Of a stretch of DNA of 14,922 bases, positions 7,055-13,581 are shown one piece after another. Position numbers and translations under genes: made by a program. Source of the DNA: JAEHCY01 sp964519095. GTDB lineage: Bacteria > Pseudomonadota > Gammaproteobacteria > Chromatiales > Chromatiaceae. Within the stretch, counting starts at the first letter, position 1; every line of letters starts with the position of its first letter. The notes under the pieces are model-generated. The model did not search any database and was not told where the DNA came from. It saw only the letters and a list, made by a program, of their open reading frames with translations. The stretch is taken from NCBI GenBank assembly GCA_964519095.1, contig CAZFHV010000075.1:1-14922 (forward strand), written 5' to 3'.

Positions 7055-8275
7055 ATGCAGCCCATTCCACGCCATCGCACGGTCGGGGTCAGAGTCGGGG
7101 GCGTCAGCCTCGGCGGGGATGCCCCCATCCGGGTCCAGTCCATGACTAACACCGACACCGCGGACGTCCCCGCCACGGTGGCCCAGGTGCTGGAGCTCTT
7201 CCGGTCGGGCTCGGAGCTAGTGCGCCTCACCGTGAACAACGAGGAGGCGGCCCGGGCGGTGCCCGAGATCCGCGAGGCCCTGGATCGGCAGGGCTGTGGG
7301 GTGCCCCTGATCGGGGACTTCCACTTCAACGGTCACCGGCTGCTCACCGACCACCCCGCCTGTGCCCAGGCCCTGGCCAAGTACCGCATCAACCCCGGCA
7401 ACGTGGGCCGCGGGGCCAAGAAGGATACCCAGTTCGCCACCCTCATCGAGCTGGCCTGCCGCTACGACAAGCCGGTGCGCATCGGGGTCAACTGGGGCAG
7501 TCTGGACCCGGAGCTGGTGGCGCGCCTGATGGACGCCAACGCCCGCGCTGTGGTCCCCCTCGGTAGCGATGAGGTGATGCGCGAGGCCATGATCACCTCG
7601 GCCCTGGAGAGCGCCGCCCGCGCCGAGGCCCTGGGGCTGCCTCGCGACCAGATCGTTCTCTCCTGCAAAGTGAGCGGGGTGCAGGACCTGATCGCTGTTT
7701 ACCAGGCCCTGGCCCAACGCTGCGACCACGCCCTGCACCTGGGGCTGACCGAGGCGGGCATGGGCTCCAAGGGCATCGTCGCCTCCACCGCGGCCCTTGC
7801 GGTGCTGCTCCAGCAGGGCATCGGCGACACCCTACGCGTCTCCCTCACCCCGGAGCCCGGCGGCTCCCGCACCTTGGAGGTCCGGGTGGCCCAGGAGATC
7901 CTCCAGACCATGGGCCTGCGGGCCTTCAGCCCCCTGGTCACCGCCTGTCCCGGCTGCGGGCGCACCACCAGCACCCTGTTCCAGCAGCTCGCCCGGGACA
8001 TCCAGGACCACCTCTGGGCCCAGATGCCCCGCTGGCGGGCCGAGTTCCCCGGTGTGGAGGGGATGACCCTGGCGGTGATGGGCTGCGTGGTCAACGGCCC
8101 GGGCGAGAGCAAGCAGGCCAACATCGGCATCAGCCTGCCGGGGACCGGCGAGCGACCGGCGGCCCCCGTTTACATGGACGGCGAGAAGGTCACCACCCTC
8201 AAGGGGGAGGGCATCGCTCTGGCCTTTACGGCCCTGGTGGACGAGTATGTGCGACGCCGCTATGGTCGGACCTGA
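7055..8275 (+). CDS. ispG: 4-hydroxy-3-methylbut-2-en-1-yl diphosphate synthase (GcpE)
   Basis: A 406-residue cytoplasmic [4Fe-4S] enzyme of the MEP (non-mevalonate) pathway that converts 2-C-methyl-D-erythritol 2,4-cyclodiphosphate to HMBPP. The N-terminal TIM barrel shows RHRTVGVRVGGVSLGGDAPI, VQSMTNTDTADV, the IGDFHFNGHR segment and RINPGNVGRGAKKDTQF. The C-terminal cluster domain has Cys298 and Cys301 (TACPGCGRTTST), Cys344 (MGCVVNGPGES) and the nearby Glu351. Its length and the insert around AKKDTQFATLIELACRYDKP match the long form common in Betaproteobacteria, Xanthomonadales and Alphaproteobacteria, rather than the 372-residue E. coli form. The ATG at 7055 begins directly before the conserved RHRTVGVRVG. 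The same frame is open upstream across the Nudix gene, but that part is out of frame with real coding and is not used. Confidence 0.95.
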   Translation: MQPIPRHRTVGVRVGGVSLGGDAPIRVQSMTNTDTADVPATVAQVLELFRSGSELVRLTVNNEEAARAVPEIREALDRQGCGVPLIGDFHFNGHRLLTDHPACAQALAKYRINPGNVGRGAKKDTQFATLIELACRYDKPVRIGVNWGSLDPELVARLMDANARAVVPLGSDEVMREAMITSALESAARAEALGLPRDQIVLSCKVSGVQDLIAVYQALAQRCDHALHLGLTEAGMGSKGIVASTAALAVLLQQGIGDTLRVSLTPEPGGSRTLEVRVAQEILQTMGLRAFSPLVTACPGCGRTTSTLFQQLARDIQDHLWAQMPRWRAEFPGVEGMTLAVMGCVVNGPGESKQANIGISLPGTGERPAAPVYMDGEKVTTLKGEGIALAFTALVDEYVRRRYGRT

Positions 8276-8349
8276 ATCTTGACGAGCGACTCCGACCCCA
8301 TGAATGGGCGCTCATCGATGTCGAAGCATACGACTCAACCCTTCGCTAT

Positions 8350-8355
8350 GGAGGA
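8350..8355 (+). promoter_or_regulatory. Strong ribosome-binding site
   Basis: GGAGGA lies 6 bases before the ATG at 8362. It is one of the best Shine-Dalgarno matches in the window and fixes the start of the GlcG/HbpS-like gene, suggesting high translation. Confidence 0.7.
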
Positions 8356-8361
8356 ATCCGG

Positions 8362-8853
8362 ATGAACAAACGCACTCTGATCGTGACCTCGCTGGCCGGG
8401 TGCCTGGGCGCGATGACGGCTCAGGCCTCCGAGCCCCTCACGGTGTCGGTCCAGCGCCTCAGCCTGGAGACGGCCCTTCGGGTCGCCCAGGGGGCGGTGG
8501 TGGCCTGTCGCGCCCAGGGGATCCAGATCGGGGTGACGGTGGTGGATCGGGACGGCATCGTGCAGGTGAAGCTGCGCGATACCATCGCCGCCCCCATCAC
8601 CGCCCAGATCAGCGAGCAGAAGGCCTTCACCGCCGTAAACTTCAACGCCCCCACCTCGCAGCTCGGGAGTCGGGCCGATACCCCCATCGGTCGCATACCG
8701 GGGCTCGTGATGTCGGCGGGCGGCGTGCCCATCGAGGCGGGCGGACGCCTGCTGGGTGCGGTGGGGGTGGCCGGTCACGAAGGGGATACGGACGAGGCCT
8801 GTGCCCGGGCGGGCATTCAGTTGGTGCTGGAGGAGCTGCAGCTCGCCCAGTAG
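8362..8853 (+). CDS. Exported GlcG/HbpS family (heme-binding-like) protein
   Basis: A 163-residue secreted protein with a single GlcG/HbpS (formerly DUF336) domain. The N-terminus MNKRTLIVTSLAGCLGAMTA, followed by QASEP, is a Sec signal peptide with likely cleavage after AQA (residue 22). Family segments follow: LSLETALRVAQGAVVACRAQ, IGVTVVDRDGIVQVKLRD, ISEQKAFTAVNF, the PGLVMSAGGVPI segment, and GGRLLGAVGVAGHEGDTDEAC. Family members include the heme-sensing HbpS of Streptomyces and GlcG of glycolate operons. No glycolate genes are nearby and no certain heme ligand can be read here, so the ligand is unknown. A strong ribosome site precedes it. It stands 86 bases after ispG and 68 bases before the OmpA-domain lipoprotein, so the last two may be co-expressed. 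Confidence 0.88.
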   Translation: MNKRTLIVTSLAGCLGAMTAQASEPLTVSVQRLSLETALRVAQGAVVACRAQGIQIGVTVVDRDGIVQVKLRDTIAAPITAQISEQKAFTAVNFNAPTSQLGSRADTPIGRIPGLVMSAGGVPIEAGGRLLGAVGVAGHEGDTDEACARAGIQLVLEELQLAQ

Positions 8854-8921
8854 CGCTCGGACCCTGGTACCGGTCCGCGGCAACTGGGTTTCCATTTTGA
8901 CCTTTGATCGGGAGTGAAAGC

Positions 8922-9602
8922 ATGAACAAGCGATTGATGATGGGTACGGCGATCCTGGTGGCGGGGGTCCTCGGGCTGTCGGGCTGCGCCACCGATGAGT
9001 TCGGAAACCCGCGCCCCATGACCGATGCGGAGAAGGGGGTGCTGATCGGCGGTCTGGGTGGGGCGACCATCGGGGCCCTCGCCGCCAAGAAGCACGGCAA
9101 GGGGGCCCTGATCGGCGCGGTGGGCGGCGGCATCGCCGGCGGGTTGGTCGGCAGCTACATGGACAGCCAGAAGAAGGACTTCGAAAAGGCCCTGCAACCC
9201 GAGATCGCTGCCGGGGTGGTGCGGGTTCAGAAGCTCCCCGAGGACCAGCTGCTGGTGGGCATGACCGGCGCGACGGCCTTCGAGACCAATTCCGATGTGA
9301 TCAAGCCGGGCTTCTACAGCACCCTGGACAAGATCGCCAACATCCTCAACCGTTATGGCAAGACCCAGCTCGTCATCGTGGGCCACACCGACAGCGTCGG
9401 CTCCGACCAGTACAACCAGCAGCTCTCCGAGCGGCGTGCCGGCTCGGTGGATCAGTACCTCCTGAACAAGGCCGTGGTGCCCCAGCGGCTCTCCGCCTAC
9501 GGCAGGGGCAAGACGGAGCCCATCGCCAGCAACGCCACCGAGCAAGGCCGCCAGCAGAACCGGCGGGTGGATATCACCATCATCCCGGTGGTGGCCAACT
9601 GA
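8922..9602 (+). CDS. OmpA-domain lipoprotein with glycine-zipper segment
   Basis: A 226-residue outer-membrane lipoprotein. The lipobox LSGC follows a short hydrophobic leader (MNKRLMMGTAILVAGVLGLS), so the mature protein starts at Cys22. Next comes a glycine-zipper pair, VLIGGLGGATIGALAA and ALIGAVGGGIAGGLVGSYM, which can insert in or lie against the membrane. The C-terminal half is an OmpA/Pal-like peptidoglycan-binding domain: AFETNSDVIKPGFYSTLDKI, LVIVGHTDSVGSDQYNQQLS, RRAGSVDQYLL, then YGRGKTEPIASN and QGRQQNRRVDI. The architecture matches YiaD-type proteins. The start at 8922 has GGGAGTG upstream and begins at the signal peptide; an earlier in-frame ATG at 8904 is weaker. Strong hairpins follow the gene. 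Confidence 0.92.
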   Translation: MNKRLMMGTAILVAGVLGLSGCATDEFGNPRPMTDAEKGVLIGGLGGATIGALAAKKHGKGALIGAVGGGIAGGLVGSYMDSQKKDFEKALQPEIAAGVVRVQKLPEDQLLVGMTGATAFETNSDVIKPGFYSTLDKIANILNRYGKTQLVIVGHTDSVGSDQYNQQLSERRAGSVDQYLLNKAVVPQRLSAYGRGKTEPIASNATEQGRQQNRRVDITIIPVVAN

Positions 9603-9611
9603 CGGGCCCGG

Positions 9612-9631
9612 GGCCGGGGGTGACCCCGGCC
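9612..9631 (+). terminator. Perfect 8-bp GC hairpin after the OmpA-like gene
   Basis: GGCCGGGG pairs with CCCCGGCC around a GTGA tetraloop, 10 bases after the stop codon. There is no U-tract. It probably helps termination or protects the 3' end together with the next hairpin. Confidence 0.5.
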
Positions 9632-9637
9632 GTGCCT

Positions 9638-9671
9638 GGTGCGAGGGCGGTGCGAAGCCCCGCCCCGCACC
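9638..9671 (+). terminator. Second hairpin, 12-bp stem with one bulge
   Basis: GGTGCGAGGGCGG (9638-9650) pairs with CCGCCCCGCACC (9660-9671), with one bulged A and a 9-base loop, followed by TCTCTCCC. In a GC-rich genome this pyrimidine run may stand in for a U-tract. Two consecutive strong hairpins make this the likely end of the OmpA-like transcript. Confidence 0.5.
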
Positions 9672-9843
9672 TCTCTCCCGGTCGTGAGTGTCCCAGTAGG
9701 ACGGAACTCCAACTGCCTGCCACGGACCGACAGGTGCGGCCCTGGCGGGCGCATCCCACCCCGCATCCCGCAGCACTCGGCGGCACCCAAGGGCCATCGC
9801 CCCATGTGTCCTGCAGACCTCAATCCTCCAAGAGGGCACGATG

Positions 9844-10353
9844 ATGAATGCATTCCTCGCAACGGTGCTGTGCGCAACGCTGCTGTCTTCTGGGGTTGCC
9901 CTCGCTCAGGAAGCGCGCGGATCCCTCGTGGCGAATGGCAAATCGGCGGTGCTCAAGTACGCCCTCGCCCAGGAGGTCGACAGCCTCACCGAGAAGGGGT
10001 ACATGGACGTGGTCGTCGTTTTGTCGGATCGCAAGCTAGGAGCTATCGATGCCGGGGATCTCGAGCGACTCGAGGCGATGACGCGCAAGGAGGGTCTCGT
10101 CGCCCTGGTGGTGAGGATCAATCCTGACGCAAAGGTCATGAGCGCCGAGCCCCTGCACCCCGCCTTCACGAGCTTCGTATCCTCGGCCGCCTTCATCCGC
10201 TGGAAGCCCACGGCGTACAACGAGAAGGGTGTCGCCGGGCGCTTCTGGACCGATGGCACCCAGGACGCGTTTCGCCAGCGGTGGAGCTACGACGTCACCT
10301 TCTCCGCCCCCGTCAGGCTCGATCCCGCGGCGAAGACCGTACCCAAGGAATAG
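9844..10353 (+). CDS. Secreted protein of unknown function
   Basis: I do not recognise a named family. The 169-residue product has a Sec signal peptide (MNAFLATVLCATLLSSGVAL, cleavage likely after ALA or AQ). The mature part opens with GSLVANGKSAVLKYALAQEV, a pattern of an 'NGK ... L.YA.A' strand pair seen in several uncharacterised secreted proteins, then MDVVVVLSDRKLGAIDAGDL, LVALVVRINPDAKVMS and a C-terminal YDVTFSAPVRL. It reads like a small beta-sandwich. It has no cysteines in the mature part and no membrane segment. GAGGG (9832-9836) precedes two ATGs at 9841 and 9844; the second has the better spacing (7 bases). It stands alone after a terminator and faces a convergent gene, so it is probably monocistronic. 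Confidence 0.72.
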   Translation: MNAFLATVLCATLLSSGVALAQEARGSLVANGKSAVLKYALAQEVDSLTEKGYMDVVVVLSDRKLGAIDAGDLERLEAMTRKEGLVALVVRINPDAKVMSAEPLHPAFTSFVSSAAFIRWKPTAYNEKGVAGRFWTDGTQDAFRQRWSYDVTFSAPVRLDPAAKTVPKE

Positions 10354-10364
10354 GGCTTGCGGCC

Positions 10365-10390
10365 GCGGGCAGGTCTTCCGGCATGCCCGC
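10365..10390. terminator. Hairpin between convergent genes
   Basis: GCGGGCA (10365-10371) and TGCCCGC (10384-10390) form a 7-bp stem with a 12-base loop, 12 bases after the secreted-protein stop, followed by CTCTCTCCTC. It resembles the pyrimidine-trailed hairpin at 9638-9671 and is a plausible terminator for the plus-strand gene. Confidence 0.35.
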
Positions 10391-10511
10391 CTCTCTCCTC
10401 GGGGGCCGGCCGTCGCGGGGGAGGCCAAGCCCCGGCCTCGTCGAGACGGCGGCTTGCGGGGTTGGGGCGAATCCGGGGTGGGCCCGTACCCCCGGGGTGT
10501 GACCGGCCCTT

Positions 10512-10910
10512 TCAGGCCTGCGCCCGATGGAGTCCCTCGACCCAGTGCTCCATCGCCGCGTTGGCGATGGGCATGGGCGGCTCCAGGAAGGAGATGACGA
10601 AGCCCCTCTCGGTTTCGGCCACGCCGATGGAGCGAGGCCTGAGCCCCAGCACCCGGGGGTCGCGCAGGGCGATCCCAAAGCAGAACACGATGTTCTGGGC
10701 GGCCAGGATGCTGGGATCCAGCCGGCCTTGGGGCAGGGACTGGGTGTGGGCCTGGTGGTCGAAGACGGCGATGAAGCGTGCCGCCGGGTGGTCCTCGATG
10801 CAGCCCTTGCGGTAGGCGATGATCTGCCCCGTGGAGCCGAAACGGCACTCCGACCGCTCCAGTTCCAGGACGAACAGGGGGTGCTTCTCCCGGAGCAGGC
10901 TCTGTTTCAT
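10512..10910 (-). CDS. Small conserved protein, DUF6858-like
   Basis: A 132-residue protein with no signal peptide or membrane segment, so probably cytoplasmic. The sequence (MKQSLLREKHPLFVLELERS, the IIAYRKGCIEDHPAARFIAVF segment, FDHQAHTQSLPQG, AAQNIVFCFGIALRDP, then RPRSIGVAETERGFVISFLE and PPMPIANAAMEHWV) looks like a well-conserved single-domain family that I believe is DUF6858. The function is unknown. Conserved His, Cys and Asp residues (IEDHP, FDHQAH, FCFG) suggest a metal or small-ligand site, which is inference. The start at 10910 fits the family N-terminus; an in-frame extension to 10988 is Pro-rich and unlikely. Only a weak AAGGG precedes the ATG. It is convergent with the secreted gene at 9844 and divergent from the lipoprotein at 11111. 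Confidence 0.75.
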   Translation of the reverse strand: MKQSLLREKHPLFVLELERSECRFGSTGQIIAYRKGCIEDHPAARFIAVFDHQAHTQSLPQGRLDPSILAAQNIVFCFGIALRDPRVLGLRPRSIGVAETERGFVISFLEPPMPIANAAMEHWVEGLHRAQA

Positions 10911-11050
10911 GACTGGATGCCCTTGCGCCGCCATGGGTGCGGATGGGGTCTGGGGGGCCACTCTAGGGGGCAGGGTCGGGGCGCACATTGAAAAAGGTCA
11001 ATCCTGCCCTCGGGCCGCGGCGACCCCTGGCCACCCCCCTCTGGGCCACG

Positions 11051-11079
11051 TTGCGCCCCCGGTGCCTGAGTGGAACAAT
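11051..11079 (+). promoter_or_regulatory. Weak candidate promoter of the small lipoprotein gene
   Basis: TTGCGC (11051-11056) and AACAAT (11074-11079) are 17 bases apart, with 3 of 6 and 4 of 6 matches to the sigma-70 consensus, about 32 bases before the ATG in a divergent intergenic region of 200 bases. The spacing is ideal but the match is modest. Confidence 0.25.
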
Positions 11080-11110
11080 GCCCCCAGCGACCCCCGACCG
11101 GAGGCCATCC

Positions 11111-11446
11111 ATGAAGCGGATCCTCTCCGCCCTGACCCTCCCCCTGCTGGTGTCAGCCTGCGCCACGGACCCCCTGCTGCTGGGCTGCTATGAGGCGACC
11201 CAGGCGAGCGATTTCCCCCTGGGCAAGCGCATGACCCTGGACTTCAACACCGCGGGGATCCATCCGGATCGGGGCCGCCTCTGGGCGATCATCCCGGTTG
11301 AGGACCACCAGGGCAACCGGGACTGGCTGGTGTGCGTCTACGAGGCGGGCACCGGTCGCTTGCTGTCGACCAATTCGGCGGACCTCCTGGATCGCCAGGT
11401 CAGCTGCAAGGAGCCCTGCCGGGTCGACCGCTGGGACTCCTATTGA
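11111..11446 (+). CDS. Small lipoprotein of unknown function
   Basis: A 111-residue predicted lipoprotein. MKRILSALTLPLLVSACATD is a short signal peptide with lipobox LVSAC, so the mature protein starts at Cys17. The residue after it is Ala, not Asp, which favours export to the outer membrane. The mature part is about 95 residues with four further cysteines (LLGCYEA, WLVCVYE, VSCKEPC), which could form two disulfides in the periplasm. I do not recognise the family. The start is firm: GGAGG (11100-11104) lies 6 bases before the ATG. It is divergent from the DUF6858-like gene and 168 bases upstream of yebC. Confidence 0.75.
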   Translation: MKRILSALTLPLLVSACATDPLLLGCYEATQASDFPLGKRMTLDFNTAGIHPDRGRLWAIIPVEDHQGNRDWLVCVYEAGTGRLLSTNSADLLDRQVSCKEPCRVDRWDSY

Positions 11447-11575
11447 TCTGCCCCGAAGATTCCTTCCTGGCATTTTCGGGTTGCACCAAGACCAATACCG
11501 GCCCGGCCGTGGCTTTCGCGGCTGGCGGCCGCGTCGGAGCGTCCCTGCTCCGCGGTTCCTGCGGCGGTCATCCGG

Positions 11576-11600
11576 TGATAAACTTAAATAAATTGAATTG
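11576..11600 (+). promoter_or_regulatory. AT-rich patch upstream of yebC, probable promoter region
   Basis: TGATAAACTTAAATAAATTG and the following bases make the most AT-rich run outside the IS, ending 14 bases before the yebC start. It offers several -10-like hexamers (GATAAA, TAAACT, TAAATA) but no convincing -35. A 6-bp hairpin just upstream (CGGAGC 11535-11540 with GCTCCG 11547-11552) could end the preceding transcript. It is the natural place for the promoter of the yebC-ruvCAB run. Confidence 0.4.
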
Positions 11601-11614
11601 GTAAGAGAGCTTTC

Positions 11615-12361
11615 ATGGCAGGTCACAGCAAGTGGGCCAACATCAAGCACCGTAAGGATGCCCAGGACAAGAAGCGCGGTCAGGTCTGGACCAAGGTGAT
11701 CCGCGAGATCACGGTCGCCGCCCGCGAGGGCGGGGGGGATGCCACGGCGAACCCCCGCTTGCGCCTGGCCATGGACAAGGCGGTGGCGGTCAACATCCCC
11801 AAGGACACGGTGGAGCGTGCCATCGCTCGGGGGGCGGGCAACCTCGACGTGGAGAACTACGAGGAGCTGCGCTACGAGGGCTACGGCCCCGGCGGCACCG
11901 CCATCATGGTGGACTGCATGACCGACAACCGTAACCGCACCGCGGCCGAGGTCCGCCACGCCTTCGGCAAGTACGGGGGCAACCTGGGCACGGACGGATC
12001 GGTGGCTTATCTCTTTCGCAAACAGGGGGTGCTGAGCTATCCGCCCGGCACCAGCGAGGACGCGGTCATGGAGGCGGCCCTGGAGGCGGGGGCGGATGAC
12101 GTGGTGACCAATGACGACGGTTCCATCGACCTCTTCACCGAGCCTGAGACCTTCGCCCGGGTGCGCGACGCCATGCTGGCCTCGGGGCTCAAGCCCGACA
12201 ACGCGGAGCTCACCTACAATGCCGCCACCCAGAACGATCTGGGCCGCGACGACGCCGAGAGGCTCCTCAAGCTGGTGGATGCCCTGGAGGACCTGGACGA
12301 TGTACAGCAGGTCTACACCAACGCCAGCATCGCCGACGAGATCCTGGAGGCACTCGGCTGA
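11615..12361 (+). CDS. yebC: YebC/PmpR family protein (TACO1-like translation or transcription factor)
   Basis: A 248-residue cytoplasmic protein of full family length. Hallmarks are MAGHSKWANIKHRKDAQDKK at the N-terminus, NIPKDTVERAIARGAG, YEGYGPGGTAIMVDCMTDNR, GGNLGTDGSVAYLF and the acidic domain (AALEAGADDVVTNDD). Relatives have been described as DNA-binding regulators (PmpR) and as factors that help ribosomes through difficult sequences (YebC/TACO1); which role applies here cannot be read from sequence. It is the first gene of the set yebC-ruvC-ruvA-ruvB, an arrangement conserved in many Gammaproteobacteria. It has AAGAGAG upstream and is 44 bases from ruvC. Confidence 0.95.
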   Translation: MAGHSKWANIKHRKDAQDKKRGQVWTKVIREITVAAREGGGDATANPRLRLAMDKAVAVNIPKDTVERAIARGAGNLDVENYEELRYEGYGPGGTAIMVDCMTDNRNRTAAEVRHAFGKYGGNLGTDGSVAYLFRKQGVLSYPPGTSEDAVMEAALEAGADDVVTNDDGSIDLFTEPETFARVRDAMLASGLKPDNAELTYNAATQNDLGRDDAERLLKLVDALEDLDDVQQVYTNASIADEILEALG

Positions 12362-12405
12362 GGCTTGACCCCAAGACTGGGCGCGCCCCGGAAGGCGCAG
12401 GCTCC

Positions 12406-12942
12406 ATGACCCCCCGGCGCTCGGAGTCGCGACGCATCCTGGGCATCGATCCCGGCTCCCGGGTCACCGGCTATGCCCTCATCGACAGCGACGGCCACCG
12501 CACCCAGCACCTGGCGAGCGGCTGCATCCGTGTGGGCGACCAGCCCTGGCCGGAGCGGCTGGGGGAGCTCTTCCGCGCGGTGACCGGGGTGGTGGAGCGC
12601 TACAGCCCGGCGGACCTGGCCATCGAGCAGGTCTTCTTCGCCCGCGACCCCAGTGCCGCCCTCAAGCTGGGGCAGGCCCGGGGGGCCATCCTCTGCGCGG
12701 TGCTTCGGGCGGGGGTGTCGGTCCACGAGTACAGCCCCAAGGCGATCAAGCTCGCGGTGGTGGGCACCGGCGGGGCGGACAAGGCCCAGGTACAGCACAT
12801 GGTGCGGGCCCTGCTCGGGCTGACGGAGGAGCCGGCGGAGGACGAGGCGGACGCCCTCGCCGCCGCCATCTGTCACGCCCATTCCCTCGGCGCCTGGGGG
12901 GCGCGGGGGGCGGTGGCCTCCTGGAGGGCCTGGAGCCCATGA
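12406..12942 (+). CDS. ruvC: Holliday junction endonuclease RuvC
   Basis: A 178-residue nuclease that cuts Holliday junctions symmetrically as a dimer in the RuvABC resolvasome. The four acidic metal ligands are present: D15 (ILGIDPGS), E74 (LAIEQVFF), D146 and D149 (EDEADALAAAICHAH). The N-terminus carries about seven extra residues before the first strand, and the C-terminal tail (GARGAVASWRAWSP) is a little long. GGAAGG lies 10 bases before the ATG. Its TGA overlaps the ruvA ATG as ATGA, giving translational coupling. Confidence 0.96.
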   Translation: MTPRRSESRRILGIDPGSRVTGYALIDSDGHRTQHLASGCIRVGDQPWPERLGELFRAVTGVVERYSPADLAIEQVFFARDPSAALKLGQARGAILCAVLRAGVSVHEYSPKAIKLAVVGTGGADKAQVQHMVRALLGLTEEPAEDEADALAAAICHAHSLGAWGARGAVASWRAWSP

Positions 12943-13550
12943 TCGGGCGCCTGCGGGGGGAGCTCCTCTACAAGAAGCCGCCCCAGCTACTCCTGGAGGT
13001 CGCGGGGGTGGGCTACGAGCTCGAGGCCCCCATGTCCACCTTCTACGAGCTGCCGGCGGTGGGCAGCGAGATCACCCTCTACACCCACTTCCTGGTGCGG
13101 GACGATGCCCAGGCCCTCTATGGCTTCGCCCGGGAGTCTGAGCGGGCCCTGTTCCGCCAGCTCCTGCGGGTGACCGGTGTGGGGGCCAAGCTGGGCCTGG
13201 CCATCCTCTCGGGGATGGATTCCGAGGCCTTCGGCCGGGCCATCGAGCAGGAGGATGTCACCGCCCTGATGCGGCTGCCGGGGATCGGCCGGCGCACCGC
13301 CGAGCGGCTGATCCTGGAGCTGCGGGACCGCCTGGACCAGCTCCCGGTGGTGACGCGCGGGGCCGCGGCAGGGCGGGCCGCCTCCGCAACGGCCCTGGTG
13401 GCCACCCCCTCGGAGGATGCGGTGAGCGCCCTGGTGGCCCTGGGTTATCGCCCGCCGGACGCCAGCCGCATGGTGCGGGCGGTGGACTCCGGCGGCCTGA
13501 GCAGCGAGGAGCTGATCCGCGCCGCGCTCCGGGCCGCGGCCAAGGGATGA
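12939..13550 (+). CDS. ruvA: Holliday junction branch migration protein RuvA
   Basis: A 203-residue protein that binds the four-way junction as a tetramer and loads the RuvB motor. Domain I is residues 1-63 with the acidic pin D55-D56 (HFLVRDDAQALYGF). Two helix-hairpin-helix motifs follow, VTGVGAKLGLAIL (78-90) and LPGIGRRTAERLI (113-125). An Ala/Arg-rich flexible linker (GAAAGRAASATA) leads to the RuvB-binding domain III (EDAVSALVALGYRPPDAS). The start overlaps the ruvC stop. The strongest ruvB start lies 31 bases after its stop. Confidence 0.96.
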   Translation: MIGRLRGELLYKKPPQLLLEVAGVGYELEAPMSTFYELPAVGSEITLYTHFLVRDDAQALYGFARESERALFRQLLRVTGVGAKLGLAILSGMDSEAFGRAIEQEDVTALMRLPGIGRRTAERLILELRDRLDQLPVVTRGAAAGRAASATALVATPSEDAVSALVALGYRPPDASRMVRAVDSGGLSSEELIRAALRAAAKG

Positions 13551-13581
13551 GGCCGTGGCCCATGACCCCGGGGGGAAGGCG

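Noticed and set aside
6042..7070. Long minus-strand open frame opposite the Nudix gene
   Set aside because: It is a mirror of high-GC codon use in the plus-strand gene and has no recognisable domain.
8284..8313. Inverted repeat GAGCG...CGCTC with inner CCAT/ATGG after ispG
   Set aside because: The stem is short and interrupted and no U-tract follows; not strong enough to call a terminator.
9686..9725. Resemblance of this stretch to 1451-1490 (both contain a GGACNNAACNNCAACTGC-like string)
   Set aside because: The similarity covers about 20 bases with mismatches and has no repeat structure around it; could be chance.
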